From Multifurca ochricompacta (lineage: Eukaryota; Basidiomycota; Agaricomycetes; Russulales; Russulaceae): a DNA stretch of 64,000 nt. The notes under the pieces were generated by a model. It ran no database searches, was not told the origin of the DNA, and saw only the letters and a program-made list of their open reading frames with translations. Where the stretch lies: the NCBI GenBank assembly GCA_022496185.1, contig WTXG01000118.1, positions 50,527 to 114,526 of the forward strand. The letters run 5' to 3'. Below are positions 31,592-42,351 of the stretch, one piece after another; within the stretch, counting starts at the first letter, position 1, and each line of letters starts with the position of its first letter. The translations under genes and the position numbers were made by a program.

Positions 31592-31866
31592 GAAGGCAAG
31601 CAATTCAGACCCCAGTTGCAGCGTGTGTTGGATGTGAGGAGTACTCTCAAAGAGAATGGGATGGAGATCTCTGATCTCCAGATGAGCTTCATATTGCTCC
31701 AATCCCTACCTCCATCCTACAGTGCCATTGCTGGCTCAATCCTGGTGTCAGGTCCTCCTGACCGCCTTTCCCCTCAGGACCTTGTACAAAGGTTCCTAAA
31801 TGAGGAAAGCTGACTAGCCGGCCCTGCAGGAAGTGGTGTTGGGGCTGCCCTTAACAAGGCAGCCCA
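31592..31866 (+). mobile_element. E4 fragment 2 (old copia gag)
   Basis: Continues E4 gag from 17594, matching E3 at about 19463-19735. It contains one stop, TGA at about 31811-31813, where E3 has CGA. It ends at the E6 insertion with TSD GCCCA (31862-31866). Confidence 0.93.
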
Positions 31867-32471
31867 TGTCACAGCAAGGTGCAGTGCTGTGTCAAGGTTT
31901 GGGATTCAAGGTCGTTGGTCGAGAGTCAAGTCTGTCTAGCAAGTCTAACCAAGACTGAGGCAAGTCGTGCCAGTCAAGGGGCATGCGTGCGAGGCAAAGT
32001 CGAGCAGTGACACTAAGTCCTGCCACAAGGTTCGGGGTTCAAAGTCCTTCTAAGGTGCGGCTTAGAGGGTTCAAGTGGGGGTTCGTTTGGTTCAGAAGAG
32101 TGAGTCCTAATACACCTGTATTGCTACAGAAGAACAGACTTAAAGTCCTGCTCTGATCTACTAGGGGTTTATATACATGTTCTGTGCTATGAAGGTTGTT
32201 TCTGGTAGTTACTAGAGCATTCACTAGGTAGTCTAATGGTTGTACAGTAGAATACCCCAGAAAGATAAAGAAAGGAGAGGGGTTGCACCCTCTAATGCTG
32301 ATCTGTAAGCGACTAAGTAGGCTCAGTAAGCAAATCAGTCAGCAGATAAGTAATAAGTCCTTCATAAGCAAGTCATGTGGTAGTTGATGTGTCATTTAAA
32401 GTAAAGTAAGAAGAAAAGGTTACTGTTCCTGTGACCCCCTCATCCTGGTGTCAGTGACAAGGATCGTCACA
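31867..32471 (-). repeat. E6 3' LTR
   Basis: In sense TGTGACGATC to TTGCTGTGACA. The polypurine tract (sense AATGGGGGTAA) lies at about 32472-32482. Confidence 0.96.
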
Positions 32472-32512
32472 TTACCCCCATTGTAAGGTCCTGTCTGCCC
32501 TCAGACAGTAGA

Positions 32513-33703
32513 CTAGTCTGCTTGAGGTTGATCAGCAATGTGTGGTGGTGAGTGGCATGCGTGGCGATGGTGAGGGAGATGCCGACTCCCAGGTCCCCCA
32601 GCTTGCAGTATGGCATGTAGTTCAGGGTCGGGTACGAAGTGAGCAACCTGTGTGGGGGGAATGGAGCGTGATGGGGCATGAATGTATGTAAGGTGGGGGA
32701 ACACCCTGTAGTACAGGTCTGTGCGGGACATGGTGTGGGTGGCTTCACAGATGCTTTGCGAGGCCCGGTCAGCCTGTCGTCTCCAGTGGGCAATGTTGCA
32801 GTGGGCCTCAGCTAGGCAGTATGTAGCATGGCGAAAGCGAGAGACTTCTGCCCAGGCACCTGGATCATGCATGTTGTCTAGGGCAGTGTCGACCAGGGGG
32901 GTATAAGATTGATTGTCGTCGAACAGGTGTTGTTGGCGAGCAGAGAGGAGAGGGTTGGGGCCATGAGCAAAGCGATAGTATGTGGTAGCGTAGAGTGGAG
33001 CATGGCTGATGGGGTGACGCTTTCCCATCGTGAAGTAAACACGGGGGTCTACACAATGGTACTCAAAGGCAACCCAACGAGCAGTGTCAAGGTGGCCATC
33101 TTTGTCAACGATTTGCTGTGGAATGAAGTGGGGGGAGTGGATATGATTGCATTGAAAGGGAAAGCCAGGAGAGTCATAGTCTGAACCTGGTTTGTTGACT
33201 TCGTGTTGTGTCTGTGTGACAATGTCTTCGGCTGGGAGGTGTGCAAAGGTGGGGGTAGTAGGGCGATAGATGAAGTGGGGGTCATCAGGTGGGGGTCCAG
33301 AGGTCTGTAGTCTAGCACAGGCTTCCTCTAGTAAAAGTAGTACTCTGTTGCGGATATCGTCCTCTAAGGTCTGATTTGCAGCCATGAGTGTCATTGCCTG
33401 AGTGAGGTTGGTAGCTGGATCATTGGACAGAGCAAAGGGTGTTGATGGGCGTGGTGGAGAAGGAAGAGGGGTTGTGACTGGTGTAGGAGGCAGTGTGGGG
33501 GAAATCTGTGGTCATATTATAGCAGCCTTAGTCGCTGCATCCAGAGCAGCAGATCTAGTAGCTTCAAAGACCTCAGGATCATTTATAGGGGATGGTGCTC
33601 GTCCAGTGAGAGGGTGGCGGAAGCGGGAAGTAGACATTCTTGGGGTGAATTGGTAGAACTTGCGTTCTTGGGTGAGACGAGTTGTGCGTTTTATATGGGC
33701 CAT
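32513..33703 (-). pseudogene. E6 ORF3 after pol, unknown function
   Basis: ATG at 33703-33701, in frame to TAG near 32513, about 396 codons, broken by one TGA at 33512-33514 where CGA is the likely ancestor. The N-terminal part is basic, then comes a Pro/Thr-rich linker, then a globular region with DARWVAFEYH-like and ATTYYRFAHG segments and a helical His/Arg-rich region. No zinc knuckle is present. Its position after pol matches ORF3 of G3, and a loose similarity in domain order exists, but no clear homology can be claimed by eye. Confidence 0.65.
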
Positions 33704-33782
33704 GGGTGTAGAGGGAGAGGGGAGGAAAGGGAAGAGAAAAAAAGATGGGGTTAAGGATGGTTGGGGTAGATTCACCCCTTCC

Positions 33783-36700
33783 TTAAGAGTGGCATTGACC
33801 CTGGCACCTAGATAAAGAGTCATAGTATTGTTTTACAAGTTCAGGGGCATGGCAGTCTTCTTTATTTACCCAGGAGTTGTCACTCGTGGGATATCCTTTC
33901 CAGCTGACCAGGAATTGGAGATGTTGAGAGTGGCCATTGAGTCTATGTCCTAAAATAGCATCCACCTCATATTCCTCCTCATGGTTCACAATGTCAGGTG
34001 GTGGTCTGAGGAAGTTTGGGCCATGAGCAGCTGTTTCACCATAGGGAGAGAGGAGATCAATGTGAAACACATTGTGGATCTTCATATGAGAGGGTAGAGA
34101 TAATCTATAGGCAACCAGGGAGATGCATGCTGAAATTGCAAATGGGCCGTATCGGCGTGGGGCGAGTTTTGTCGAGGGGAGGTATGTCTTGATGTTCTTG
34201 CCTTTGAGCCAGACCTGTGAACCGACGGGGAGTTCTGGATATGTCAGGCGTGTAGCATGTGAATGGAAGGCTGCCTCCACTCGCATGCGGGCATGTTGTA
34301 AGCTGTTCAGACGGTTGTCTAGGCGAGGGACGTCCGTGTCAGATAGTTGTGCTTTCCAATCTAGTGAAACGCCGTGGATTAGTGCATGTGGAGATAATTT
34401 AGTTCGATCGTGTGTCCAAGAATTATGGACATATTTGGCAAGCAGGAGGTAGTCGGCCCATTGGTGTTGATCGTTACCGACCCAGAGGCAGAGATATTGT
34501 TCTAACCACAAGTTCATTCATTCGCTTGCACCATCGGTGCGAGGGTGAAAGGCCGTCGACAGGTTCTGCTGGATCTGTAAGGTGGTTGCTAGTGCTCAAG
34601 AGAATTGAGAAGTGAAACGCAGATTGCGATCCGAAATGATGCGCCATGGGACGCCGAATAGCGGGAATATGTGTTGATAGTAAAGTGTTGCAACCCCCTC
34701 ACCCGTGATATCTTTCGAGCACAGAATGAATTTAGCCACTTTTGAACATCCCTGATCCACAATGGTTAGTACAGCGTCGTAGTGGCCAGAGACAGGGAGG
34801 TCTGTGATGAGGTCCATGGCAATGTATTGGAAAGGGCCTGCAGACACTGGTACATCTAGTGGAAAAAGCGGAACTTTCTTTGTTAGCTTAGGCTTGTTTT
34901 CTTGACATGGCGCACAGCCACGAATGTATTTGCGTACAAAGTCCGTAAGTCCCAGGCCTTTGTAATCCTGCTGAATTTTTCTAACGGTTTTATCAATACC
35001 AGGGTGTCCCGCTAGGATATGGTCATGGTGCTGGTGTAGAATCTCTTGTTGTTTGGGCAGCATTTGAGGAAATGGGAGTTTATTGGTATGGGCTACCTTA
35101 ACAAACAATGCCGGTGGCAACACAGTGATTGCTTCATTATCACTATCACCATGTTCAGCATCAGGTCTACATGATAGCATGTTGGCTACCGTGTGTAGTT
35201 TGCCGGGAACATGTTCGAGGGAGAAGTTGAAATCAGCTAATTCTTGAAGCCACCGTGCTTGGCGGCAATTGAGTTTTTGCGGTTCTTTGAAATATTGTAA
35301 ATTGTTGTGATCGGTGCACACTTGTACCTTGTCTTGGGCTCCCAGGAGATACTGGTGCCATGTCCGGAAAGCAACCATAATTGCGAATAGTTCTCAGTCG
35401 TAAATGTCCCAATTTCTTTGGGTAGCATCCAGTGTCTTTGAGAGATACGCGATGGGGTGTAGTTGTCCATCATGGTCCTTCTGACTAAGCGTCACTCCGA
35501 CTGCGAACCCTGAGGCGTCTGTATCTACAATGAAAGGTTTGGTGAAGTCTGGTTGAGCAAGAACTGGTTGTGAAGTCACTCATTGTTTTAGAGTATCAAA
35601 GGCGTTCTGTTCATCTGTTGTCCATTTCCACAGATTCTTTACACTAGTGAGAGCATTCAGGGGTGCTGCAATCTTACTGAAGCCTTGTATAAACCGTCTG
35701 TAGAATTGACAAAATCTGAGGAATGATCTGACTTCCTTAACCGTGGTCGGGGTTTTCCAGGATGTGATGCCTTCGACTTTTACCGGATCCATATGAACCT
35801 GATTGCCTTCTAGGATTAGGCCGAGATATTCAATTCACGTTTGTTCGAATGCACATTTTTCCGGCTTAAGATACAGATCAAGTTTATTGAGTTTGTCCAG
35901 GATACAGTGGACCTTAGACTGGTGGTTCATGGGATTGGAGTCAGTGTGTATTAAAATGTCATCCATATAAACTGTGAACCAGGCCCTTCCTGAGGCATTG
36001 TGTTCATCTAATTCTTCACAGAATTCCACATTCATCATGGTTTGAAATGTGGCTGGGGAGTTGGTTAGCCCGAAAAACATCACATTAGGCTCGTAGAGGC
36101 TGCAATTAGTTTTGAATGCTGCTTTCCAACGATCTTCTGGTATGATCCATATGTTATTGTAGCCCCAATGGATATCCATTTTGGTAAATAGAGTGCTTCC
36201 TCATACGCAATTGATAAGCTCAGGTATGAGGGGGAGTGGGTATGTATTTCGGATGGTCCAACTGTTAAGTTTTTGATAATCCTGGACTGGACGTAGTTTC
36301 CCGTCTTTCTTCTTTATGAAGAAGAAAGGGGACGCATAGGGTGATTTTGATTCAGTGATATACCCCTTCTGTAAGTGCTTGTCTAGGAACTTATTGAGCA
36401 TGTCTTGCTCGCCTGGTCCCAACAGGTAGATCTTGCAGTCTAGCGTGGTGGGTGCGTCTGGTTTTAGTTCTATTTTATGATCCCAGAGTCATGCCGCCAG
36501 GAACCATTGTGCTTCCTGATCACTAAAAACCTTCTGATGTCGTTGATATTCTTTCGGAATGATCTGATCCCAAGTTCGCTCTGTTGTGTCTTTGGCTTTG
36601 ATCGCTAATTCTTGTGCTATATTCAAACATTTAAGTCGGCTGTCGGGTAGATTGAATGTGAGTGATTGGTTGAGGGTTCCCGTTGTCCAGTCGATATTCG

Positions 36701-37088
36701 GGTTACTTGCGGCAAGCCAGGGATACCCGAGAATCATTTCATCGGAGCCAATGGATGCAACGTAAAAGCGATGATTTTGTTGATTGTTATTAGTTGTGAC
36801 TTTGAGATCTACACATCGCGTGATGGTGTGTGTTTGATTAGGTGATCTGTCCGCGTTCTGGAGCTTTTTTGGAATAGTTAGTCGTTTCGTGGGGAGGCGA
36901 TGTTTGATGACCGTTCGATAGTTGATGAAGTTTTCAGTTGCACCGCTATCCACGAGTGCTTGTATGTGGGCCTTATTTGTCGCATCATGTAAGGGAACAG
37001 ATACTTTCATTGATTTTAGAGATGATCTATATACATGATGTGAAAGTATCACTCGAATGTAGGCCGTGTCATTCAAGCGATGTAAAAA
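33783..37088 (-). pseudogene. pol: E6 Pol with seven in-frame TGA codons
   Basis: One uninterrupted reading frame from the T5 site to a natural TAA at 33783, about 1,100 codons. Protease DSGATENFI (near 36950), RT with YMDDILIH (near 35965), RNase H TDASGFAVG (near 35520), integrase HHCC (GHPGIDKT to CAPCQENK, about 35010-34900) and DDE core, and chromodomain FLVSWKGYPTSDNSW (near 33890) are all recognisable. TGA codons lie at about 36489, 36201, 35835, 35580, 35394, 34596 and 34518. At least five stand where related pol genes have arginine, as in YD-stop-EL and SE-stop-MN. Confidence 0.92.
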
Positions 37089-38467
37089 TCCTCATCGCCA
37101 CTGAATTTCTCCTGAAGTTTCTGGCGCTGTTCATCTGTCATAGTCCTAAGGGCCGTAGCAAGCGTGTCGAGATCGACTGCCAGGGTGATTGATGCGTTAG
37201 TGGAGGCGGGCACCTTTGCGGGTACCGTCACAGTCGTGGGTGTTTCGGTGATTGTGGCAGCGTGGGCCGGTGTAGGGGTATTCCCACGTGGTTTCTTATT
37301 CGGGCAGTCTCGGACCAAATGTCCTTGCCTACCACATTCGAAACATCGTCCTTCCTTTTTGTATTGTTCTTTCTCTTCGACTGTTATGGCTTTCTTTATG
37401 ACTTTGGGGGTTGAGGCATCGTGATCACGTCGTTGATAGAATGTAAATTTATTACCACGTGGTGGCGTGTTGGTTGTGGGTCTCATGCCAAGAGCATCCT
37501 TACTGTATAACCAGTTAGCGTGATGCTTCCTGGCAGATGCTGCTGCTTCGTTGAAGGTTCTGGGCTGATTGAACAGGAGCATTGTTTGAACGAGACATGT
37601 GGGGAGGCCTCGGTGGAAGTATTGCCAAGTGGCCGGATCATCGATGTGAAGTTCTGCCCTTGTGGCCAGCGTGCGAAATTCGGCAATATAGTCGTCAATG
37701 TTTGAATCGCGCATTTGTAATCGGTCTAATGCATGTAATGCTTTCTTCCCTGCCGCTATGTCAGCCCATGCTTCTCGGAATATCTGTTTGAATCCATCCC
37801 AAATGTATGGGATGCAGATGTTCCCTTCTTTGATGTCGGTCAACCACTTGATCTGGTCCACCACCCATCGATCCACCCTAGGTCCTTGTATCAGTCCCAG
37901 AGTGTATGTGACTCTGGTTCTTTCGTTTTGGATTGTGGCCATGTTTTTGTTTAAGCTGAAGAATAACTCTAGTTTCGCAAGCCAATCCATGGATGTGTCG
38001 CGGTTTCCTTCAAAGAAAGGTGGTGGTACACCTGTCATAGTTCCATTTCCTTGATTTACTGCTCCTGCCCCTAGAGCAGGAGGACCTAAAGGTGGTTCTT
38101 CGGGATTTCTACTCATGGCTCGGGTGGTCGTGGTGGCTCTTTCTTTGGGACTTCGTTCAGGTCGACTAGGGCGTGATTCAACAACATCGTCTTCTGCGGC
38201 CCTTCTTGCCTGCCTGGTGTTTGGTCTGGCTGCCATCGTTTGTGGAGTGGTAGTTCGGGTTTCAATGTCAATTGTGTCATCGGCTGCTGCTAGTAGCGCA
38301 AATTGGTTGTGAAGATCAAAGGGTAGGTCTTCGTTTTCTCGAGGTTCTGACTCTTCTGATGACAGGTATTGTCGTGGGGATGTCTCATCGAAAGACGTTC
38401 GTTTGGACAGTGGGGTTCTGGGCTCGCGTGTTGAAGATGTTGCGATCAGGTGTCGGGCAAGGGACAT
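37073..38467 (-). CDS. gag: E6 Gag, intact
   Basis: 464 residues from a true ATG at 38467. The first 140 residues are charged and low complexity. The Gag capsid domain lies at about residues 170-320 and the zinc knuckle CFECGRQGHLVRDC at about 380-393. The C-terminal end is a short helical region. The stop TGA at 37073-37075 comes four codons after a T5 run. It is the only full-length intact gag in the window with an ordinary start codon among the gypsy elements, striking beside its stop-ridden pol. Confidence 0.9.
   Translation of the reverse strand: MSLARHLIATSSTREPRTPLSKRTSFDETSPRQYLSSEESEPRENEDLPFDLHNQFALLAAADDTIDIETRTTTPQTMAARPNTRQARRAAEDDVVESRPSRPERSPKERATTTTRAMSRNPEEPPLGPPALGAGAVNQGNGTMTGVPPPFFEGNRDTSMDWLAKLELFFSLNKNMATIQNERTRVTYTLGLIQGPRVDRWVVDQIKWLTDIKEGNICIPYIWDGFKQIFREAWADIAAGKKALHALDRLQMRDSNIDDYIAEFRTLATRAELHIDDPATWQYFHRGLPTCLVQTMLLFNQPRTFNEAAASARKHHANWLYSKDALGMRPTTNTPPRGNKFTFYQRRDHDASTPKVIKKAITVEEKEQYKKEGRCFECGRQGHLVRDCPNKKPRGNTPTPAHAATITETPTTVTVPAKVPASTNASITLAVDLDTLATALRTMTDEQRQKLQEKFSGDEDFYIA
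37084..37088 (-). promoter_or_regulatory. E6 candidate -1 frameshift site
   Basis: Sense GAT TTT TAC near the gag end; the -1 reading GGA TTT TTA is open into protease. Confidence 0.6.
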
Positions 38468-38498
38468 GTTGTCATCGCCTTGCAGTTCTGGTGAGTTC

Positions 38499-38672
38499 TG
38501 TTGTTTTGAGCAGCAGCGAGTTAGATAAGCGCTAGTTTAGTAGCGATAATTCAGTTTAGTTGGTTAAAACTGATAATATTATGTTTACCTAGTTTAGTAG
38601 CGATAACTGTGTGATGTAACATGTTAACTAAGTAAGGTAAGAGATAAGATAAGTAATACTCACTTCAGTTTA
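38499..38672 (-). repeat. E7 3' LTR, distal part
   Basis: Starts TGTTGTTTTGAGC on the plus strand, equivalent to 55750 onward in the other LTR. It ends at TSD GTTTA (38668-38672) of the inserted solo LTR. Confidence 0.95.
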
Positions 38673-40012
38673 TGTAACGCTCAGCGGGGCATTGCTGTGC
38701 GACGTGCACCGGTCGGCGCGAGTCCACTGACACTAGTCCGGCACTAGTCAGCCACATCCGCGGCATCCGACACTGTGGGTCCGGGATCTCCAGCAAGCCT
38801 GGCACAACAAGGCCAGGCTCTTAGCTTCAGGGTGAATAGGAAGTTGTGCTATAACCAAGCACAGAGAGAGACGGGACAAGTCAGCCAAAGGGAGCTAATC
38901 CCCTAAGGCTGTTGAGTGGGGACAGGACCTGGCCACAGTGCTAGAAGCACACCAAGTGGACCAAAGTCAGAAAGGGCAAAGGAAGGGAAGCCAGAGCATC
39001 AACAGCATCTGGATAATGGATGGGATTCGGAACAGAAGTGCACACCCATTGCCAGAGGCAATGGGGTCCTTCCGGAGATTATGAAGAATGAAAAAGGGCA
39101 AATAAGCCCCTCTGTATTCCGTGACTAGGGAAACTCTAGGCTGAAGGCACAAGAGGTCAAATCTAGGGTTGTACAAACTGTCTACAGGGTCTTATATACT
39201 GTATGGGGATCTGGTTTGTAGCTAATCAGGAACAGGGTCAGAGTCCTTATCATCCAATAGCAGATAAGATGTCAAAGATAGTCCATGATAAGGATAAGCC
39301 TTATCAGAAGCATAATCATGTGGGACAGCCCCACAGGAGTCATATCAGTGTGGGAGGATTCCCACCAGGGTCAGGGGTAAATGGGGAGATAACAGGTCCC
39401 ACAGGAGTCAGGGTGGATGTGGGAATACTCCCACAGGAATCAGAGAAGCGAATGATAAGCCAGATGGGCCATGTGATCAGAAAGGGTAAATGATCAGATG
39501 AAGATGCTGTGATCAGGGTCAGGGATCACATGGTCCAAAGTCACATGGTCAGGGATCACATGGTCAAGGGTCACATGGCCAAGGGTCACATGGCCAGGAG
39601 TCACATGACTGGCAGAGGGGCAAGTACAAGCCAAAGTCGTCTAGTTGTCTGGACTGGTCAGATTGGCAGGGACAATGTCAGGGGTTCCTATGGGTGTCAA
39701 GCACAGGGACAGGGTCAGGAGCAGTGGCCAAGGCATAAGCCAAGGCAGCAAGGAAGGGTGGTGTACATCCAACAGTGTAGCAGCTTAACTACCAGCAGGT
39801 TAGGTGTAAATGGCAGCATGGGAGGTCAGTCCTATGAACAATGTCACAGGAATCAGGGTAGGGTCCTGGGCACACAGGCCACAGGCATCAGGAAGGTCCC
39901 AAGGCAGCATACCAAGGGCACCAGGGAATGGTCCAGAGAAGGGGAAAGTCAAGGATGGTGCAAAGAATAAGGCATGGTGTGCAGGGCCAGGAAAAAGAGT
40001 AGGGTTGTAACA
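38673..40012 (-). mobile_element. Solo LTR of family G5, 1340 bp
   Basis: TGTAACGC to GTTGTAACA, flanked by TSD GTTTA (38668-38672, 40013-40017). Homologous to 45812-47106 in the opposite orientation. TATATAA on the minus strand near 39195 sets the sense. No internal gypsy genes are attached, so it is a solo LTR left by recombination. Open frames inside (e.g. 39509-39970) only reflect its repeats. Confidence 0.85.
39526..39615. repeat. 15-bp tandem array, six units
   Basis: TCACATG recurs every 15 bp at 39526, 39541, 39556, 39571, 39586 and 39601, within units like TCACATGGCCAAGGG. It lies upstream of the TATA box in LTR sense, so it is in U3, and may be an array of activator sites. Confidence 0.9.
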
Positions 40013-40247
40013 GTTTAGTTGGTTAAAACTGAAGTGACAACTACACGAAGGGATGTCCTTAAATACTAAAAGAGAGTGTAATCCTAGTTTGTAGAACAAT
40101 ACTATCTAAGTCCATTGTCCTACAGTCACAAGAGAGAATAAAGAGCGTTTGTGGATTGTCCTTTATCAATCAGTCAAAGCACGCCACAAGCGTGCATGGC
40201 GGTAATGCCACTCGGGTTGATCCGGTGGCTTTGGGTCTGTCTCAACA
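40013..40247 (-). repeat. E7 3' LTR, proximal part
   Basis: Resumes after the solo LTR and ends at 40247. The adjoining sense CATGGGGGAA (about 40248-40257) is the polypurine tract. Confidence 0.95.
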
Positions 40248-40274
40248 TTCCCCCATGATTAAGACAATCCCAGA

Positions 40275-41760
40275 TCAGAGTAAACCTAATCCGGTGACAA
40301 AATCAGTAAGCTGCACGTGAGCGTGCAGCTTAGTAAAACCATCAGCGAGCATGTCATTGGTCGGTGTCCTGATAAGAGTAATGAAGCCTTTTTCGACGTA
40401 TTCGCGGATTGCATGATACTTGATGGAGATATGTTTTGATCGTCTCCCAGTCACGGGATTGAGTGCCAAGTCGACAGCGCCTTTGTTGTCGCTGTGTAAG
40501 GGAATCGGATTGGAAACGTCATAGCCGATCTCTGAGAGGAAACTGCAGTACCAGGCGGCTTGGTTGGCCGCATCAGCCATCGCCATGTATTCGGCATGTG
40601 TGGTGCTTTGAGCCACTGTCTTCTGCTTGCGTGATGTCCAAGAGATAGCGGCATCGGCGAGAAGGAAAACGTAGCCCAAGGTGGAATGGTAGTCGTCTGC
40701 GTCATCTCCAAGACTAGAGTCTGAGTAGCCAACAAGGCCATCTCCGTGCGCTCCATCATAGTGAAGCCGAAGGTCTGCTGTACCTTTGAGGTAGGCGAGA
40801 ATGTACTTGGCAAGACGGAGGTGTTGGGGTGAAGGGTTTGCGGCATACTGAGCTAGCCGCACGACCGCAAAAGAAATGTCTGGGCGAGTCCCGATTTGCA
40901 CGTACAAGAGACTGCCTATGATCTGCTGGTATTGCTTGATTTCAGATGGTGTTGCCTGTGTGGTGTGCTTTACCAGGTGTGCCTCAGCACCAGCGGGAAG
41001 TGGAGTGCGTGCGGGGTTCGCATCCGCCATCCCAAAATGTTCGACGATCTCTAAGATGTACCTTGATTGGTCAATGTCCAAGCGTTTGAGTGAACGATCG
41101 CGAGTGATCCGGACTCCGAGATAAGAGTTGATTTCGCCTAAGTCTGTCATATCATAGCACTTAGATAATGTGGACTTGATCTTGGTTATCTCTTGGGCAG
41201 AGTCGCCTAGAAGCGTGATGTCATCAACATAGAGGATGATAATTACTGTACCCTCCCCGTCTTGGTGATGAAACATGTAAACTCCCACATCGGAGTAGGT
41301 GCGCGTGAAGCCGAGCTCCAATAGAACCCCATGGAATTGTAAGTTCCATGTGCGTGAGGCTTGCTTGAGGCCGTAAATTGCCTTTTTGAGGAGACAAACC
41401 TTGTTCTCCTGGCCGGAGCTGATGAAACCTTGTGGTTGCTCCATATAGATCTCTTCATCCAGTAACCCGTTAAGGAACGCCGACTTGACGTCCTTTTGAT
41501 GGATCTCCCAATCCTCTAGTGCAGCCAACGCTAGCAAGAGTCTCAACGACTCAAACCGGGCAACTGGTGAGAAGGTTTCATTGTAATCAATCCCCTGTAT
41601 CTGCATAAATCCCTTCACTACCAAACGCGCGTGAAAGCGTCCATCCACCTTGCACTTGAATACCCATTTAGATTTGATGGGCTTCCGGCCCGCAGGTAAA
41701 TCGACTAAGGTCCAGGTGCCGTTTTTGGCAAGCGCGTCGATCTCATATTGACAGGCTACT
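40275..41760 (-). pseudogene. E7 RT-RNase H part of the copia polyprotein
   Basis: The frame is open from the G3 solo LTR (41760) to the stop near 40275. RT motifs SKWVFKCKVDGRFHARLV near 41670-41620 and catalytic YVDDITLL near 41230. RNase H has SDSSLGDDAD (one usual Trp replaced by Leu) and TVAQSTTHAEYMAM near 40600. No stop occurs in this part. Confidence 0.92.
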
Positions 41761-42351
41761 TGTTACGTCCGGTGTGGGACGTTCCACACGACTTGTGCGA
41801 CAGCATGTGGTCAAGGGTTTTGGATAAGAGGTCAATAGGACCTCTTGGAGTTAAAGGGGACGAGTCAAAGTCGAAGGGGCTGTTCCCTAAGACGATGTTG
41901 AATGGAAAGTGCCGGAAGCACTTGAGACAGGCGAGTCAGAGATTCACAGGGGGAAGTCCAAAAGACGAACACCAATGGATTCAATAAGTCGAGTCTAAGG
42001 TCTACAGCATAGCTAAGACGGACTTATATACGTAAAGGGATGGGCGTCTATAGATAAGGATATCGGAGTCAAGTGGGCCCGAAGATACGAAAGCGGATGG
42101 CGTAAAGCCTGGCTTCTGATAGGGGATTAAGTAAATGTCTGGTCGTAAAGATAAGAAGATAACAGATAAGGGGAGGTAAACATAGACAAGCAATAAGTAC
42201 ACATGTCCAAACAACAGTCACGGGGATGGAAGCAACGCATGTGAGGGGTCCCAGGAGGGAGACGTAATGAGGAAGTGAAGGGTTGGTGGACAAGTGGGGT
42301 CCCGGTTGGGAAGCATGAAGAAAATAGGGCTGCTGGGCCCTGTTCGTAACA
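41761..42351 (-). mobile_element. Solo LTR of family G3, 591 bp
   Basis: TGTTACGTCC to TTCGTAACA on the plus strand, TSD CTACT at 41756-41760 and 42352-42356. It has the G3 start sequence AGACTCGACTT in minus sense near 41995. It interrupts the E7 RT frame; the two sides join in register. Confidence 0.93.

Noticed and set aside
32513..33703. E6 ORF3 as an envelope gene
   Set aside because: It is in the env position but has no signal peptide, membrane segment or cleavage motif. The same holds for G3 ORF3.
33783..37088. TGA reassigned as a sense codon in the host
   Set aside because: CpG decay explains the pattern more simply; E6 gag and the copia polyprotein of E3 (23390) end naturally at TGA.
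39526..39615. CRISPR-like array
   Set aside because: The 15-bp units are contiguous with no spacers and sit in a eukaryotic LTR; it is a tandem repeat.
39509..39970. 153-residue frame in the G5 solo LTR with repeated HMV/HMA segments (and 45822-46346)
   Set aside because: The regular peptide comes from the 15-bp DNA array; the frame is antisense to the LTR and has no other sign of coding.
38673..40012. Non-autonomous element with its own gene
   Set aside because: The two copies each have a single LTR-like body with 5-bp TSDs, a TATA box and no internal terminal repeats, so solo LTRs fit better.
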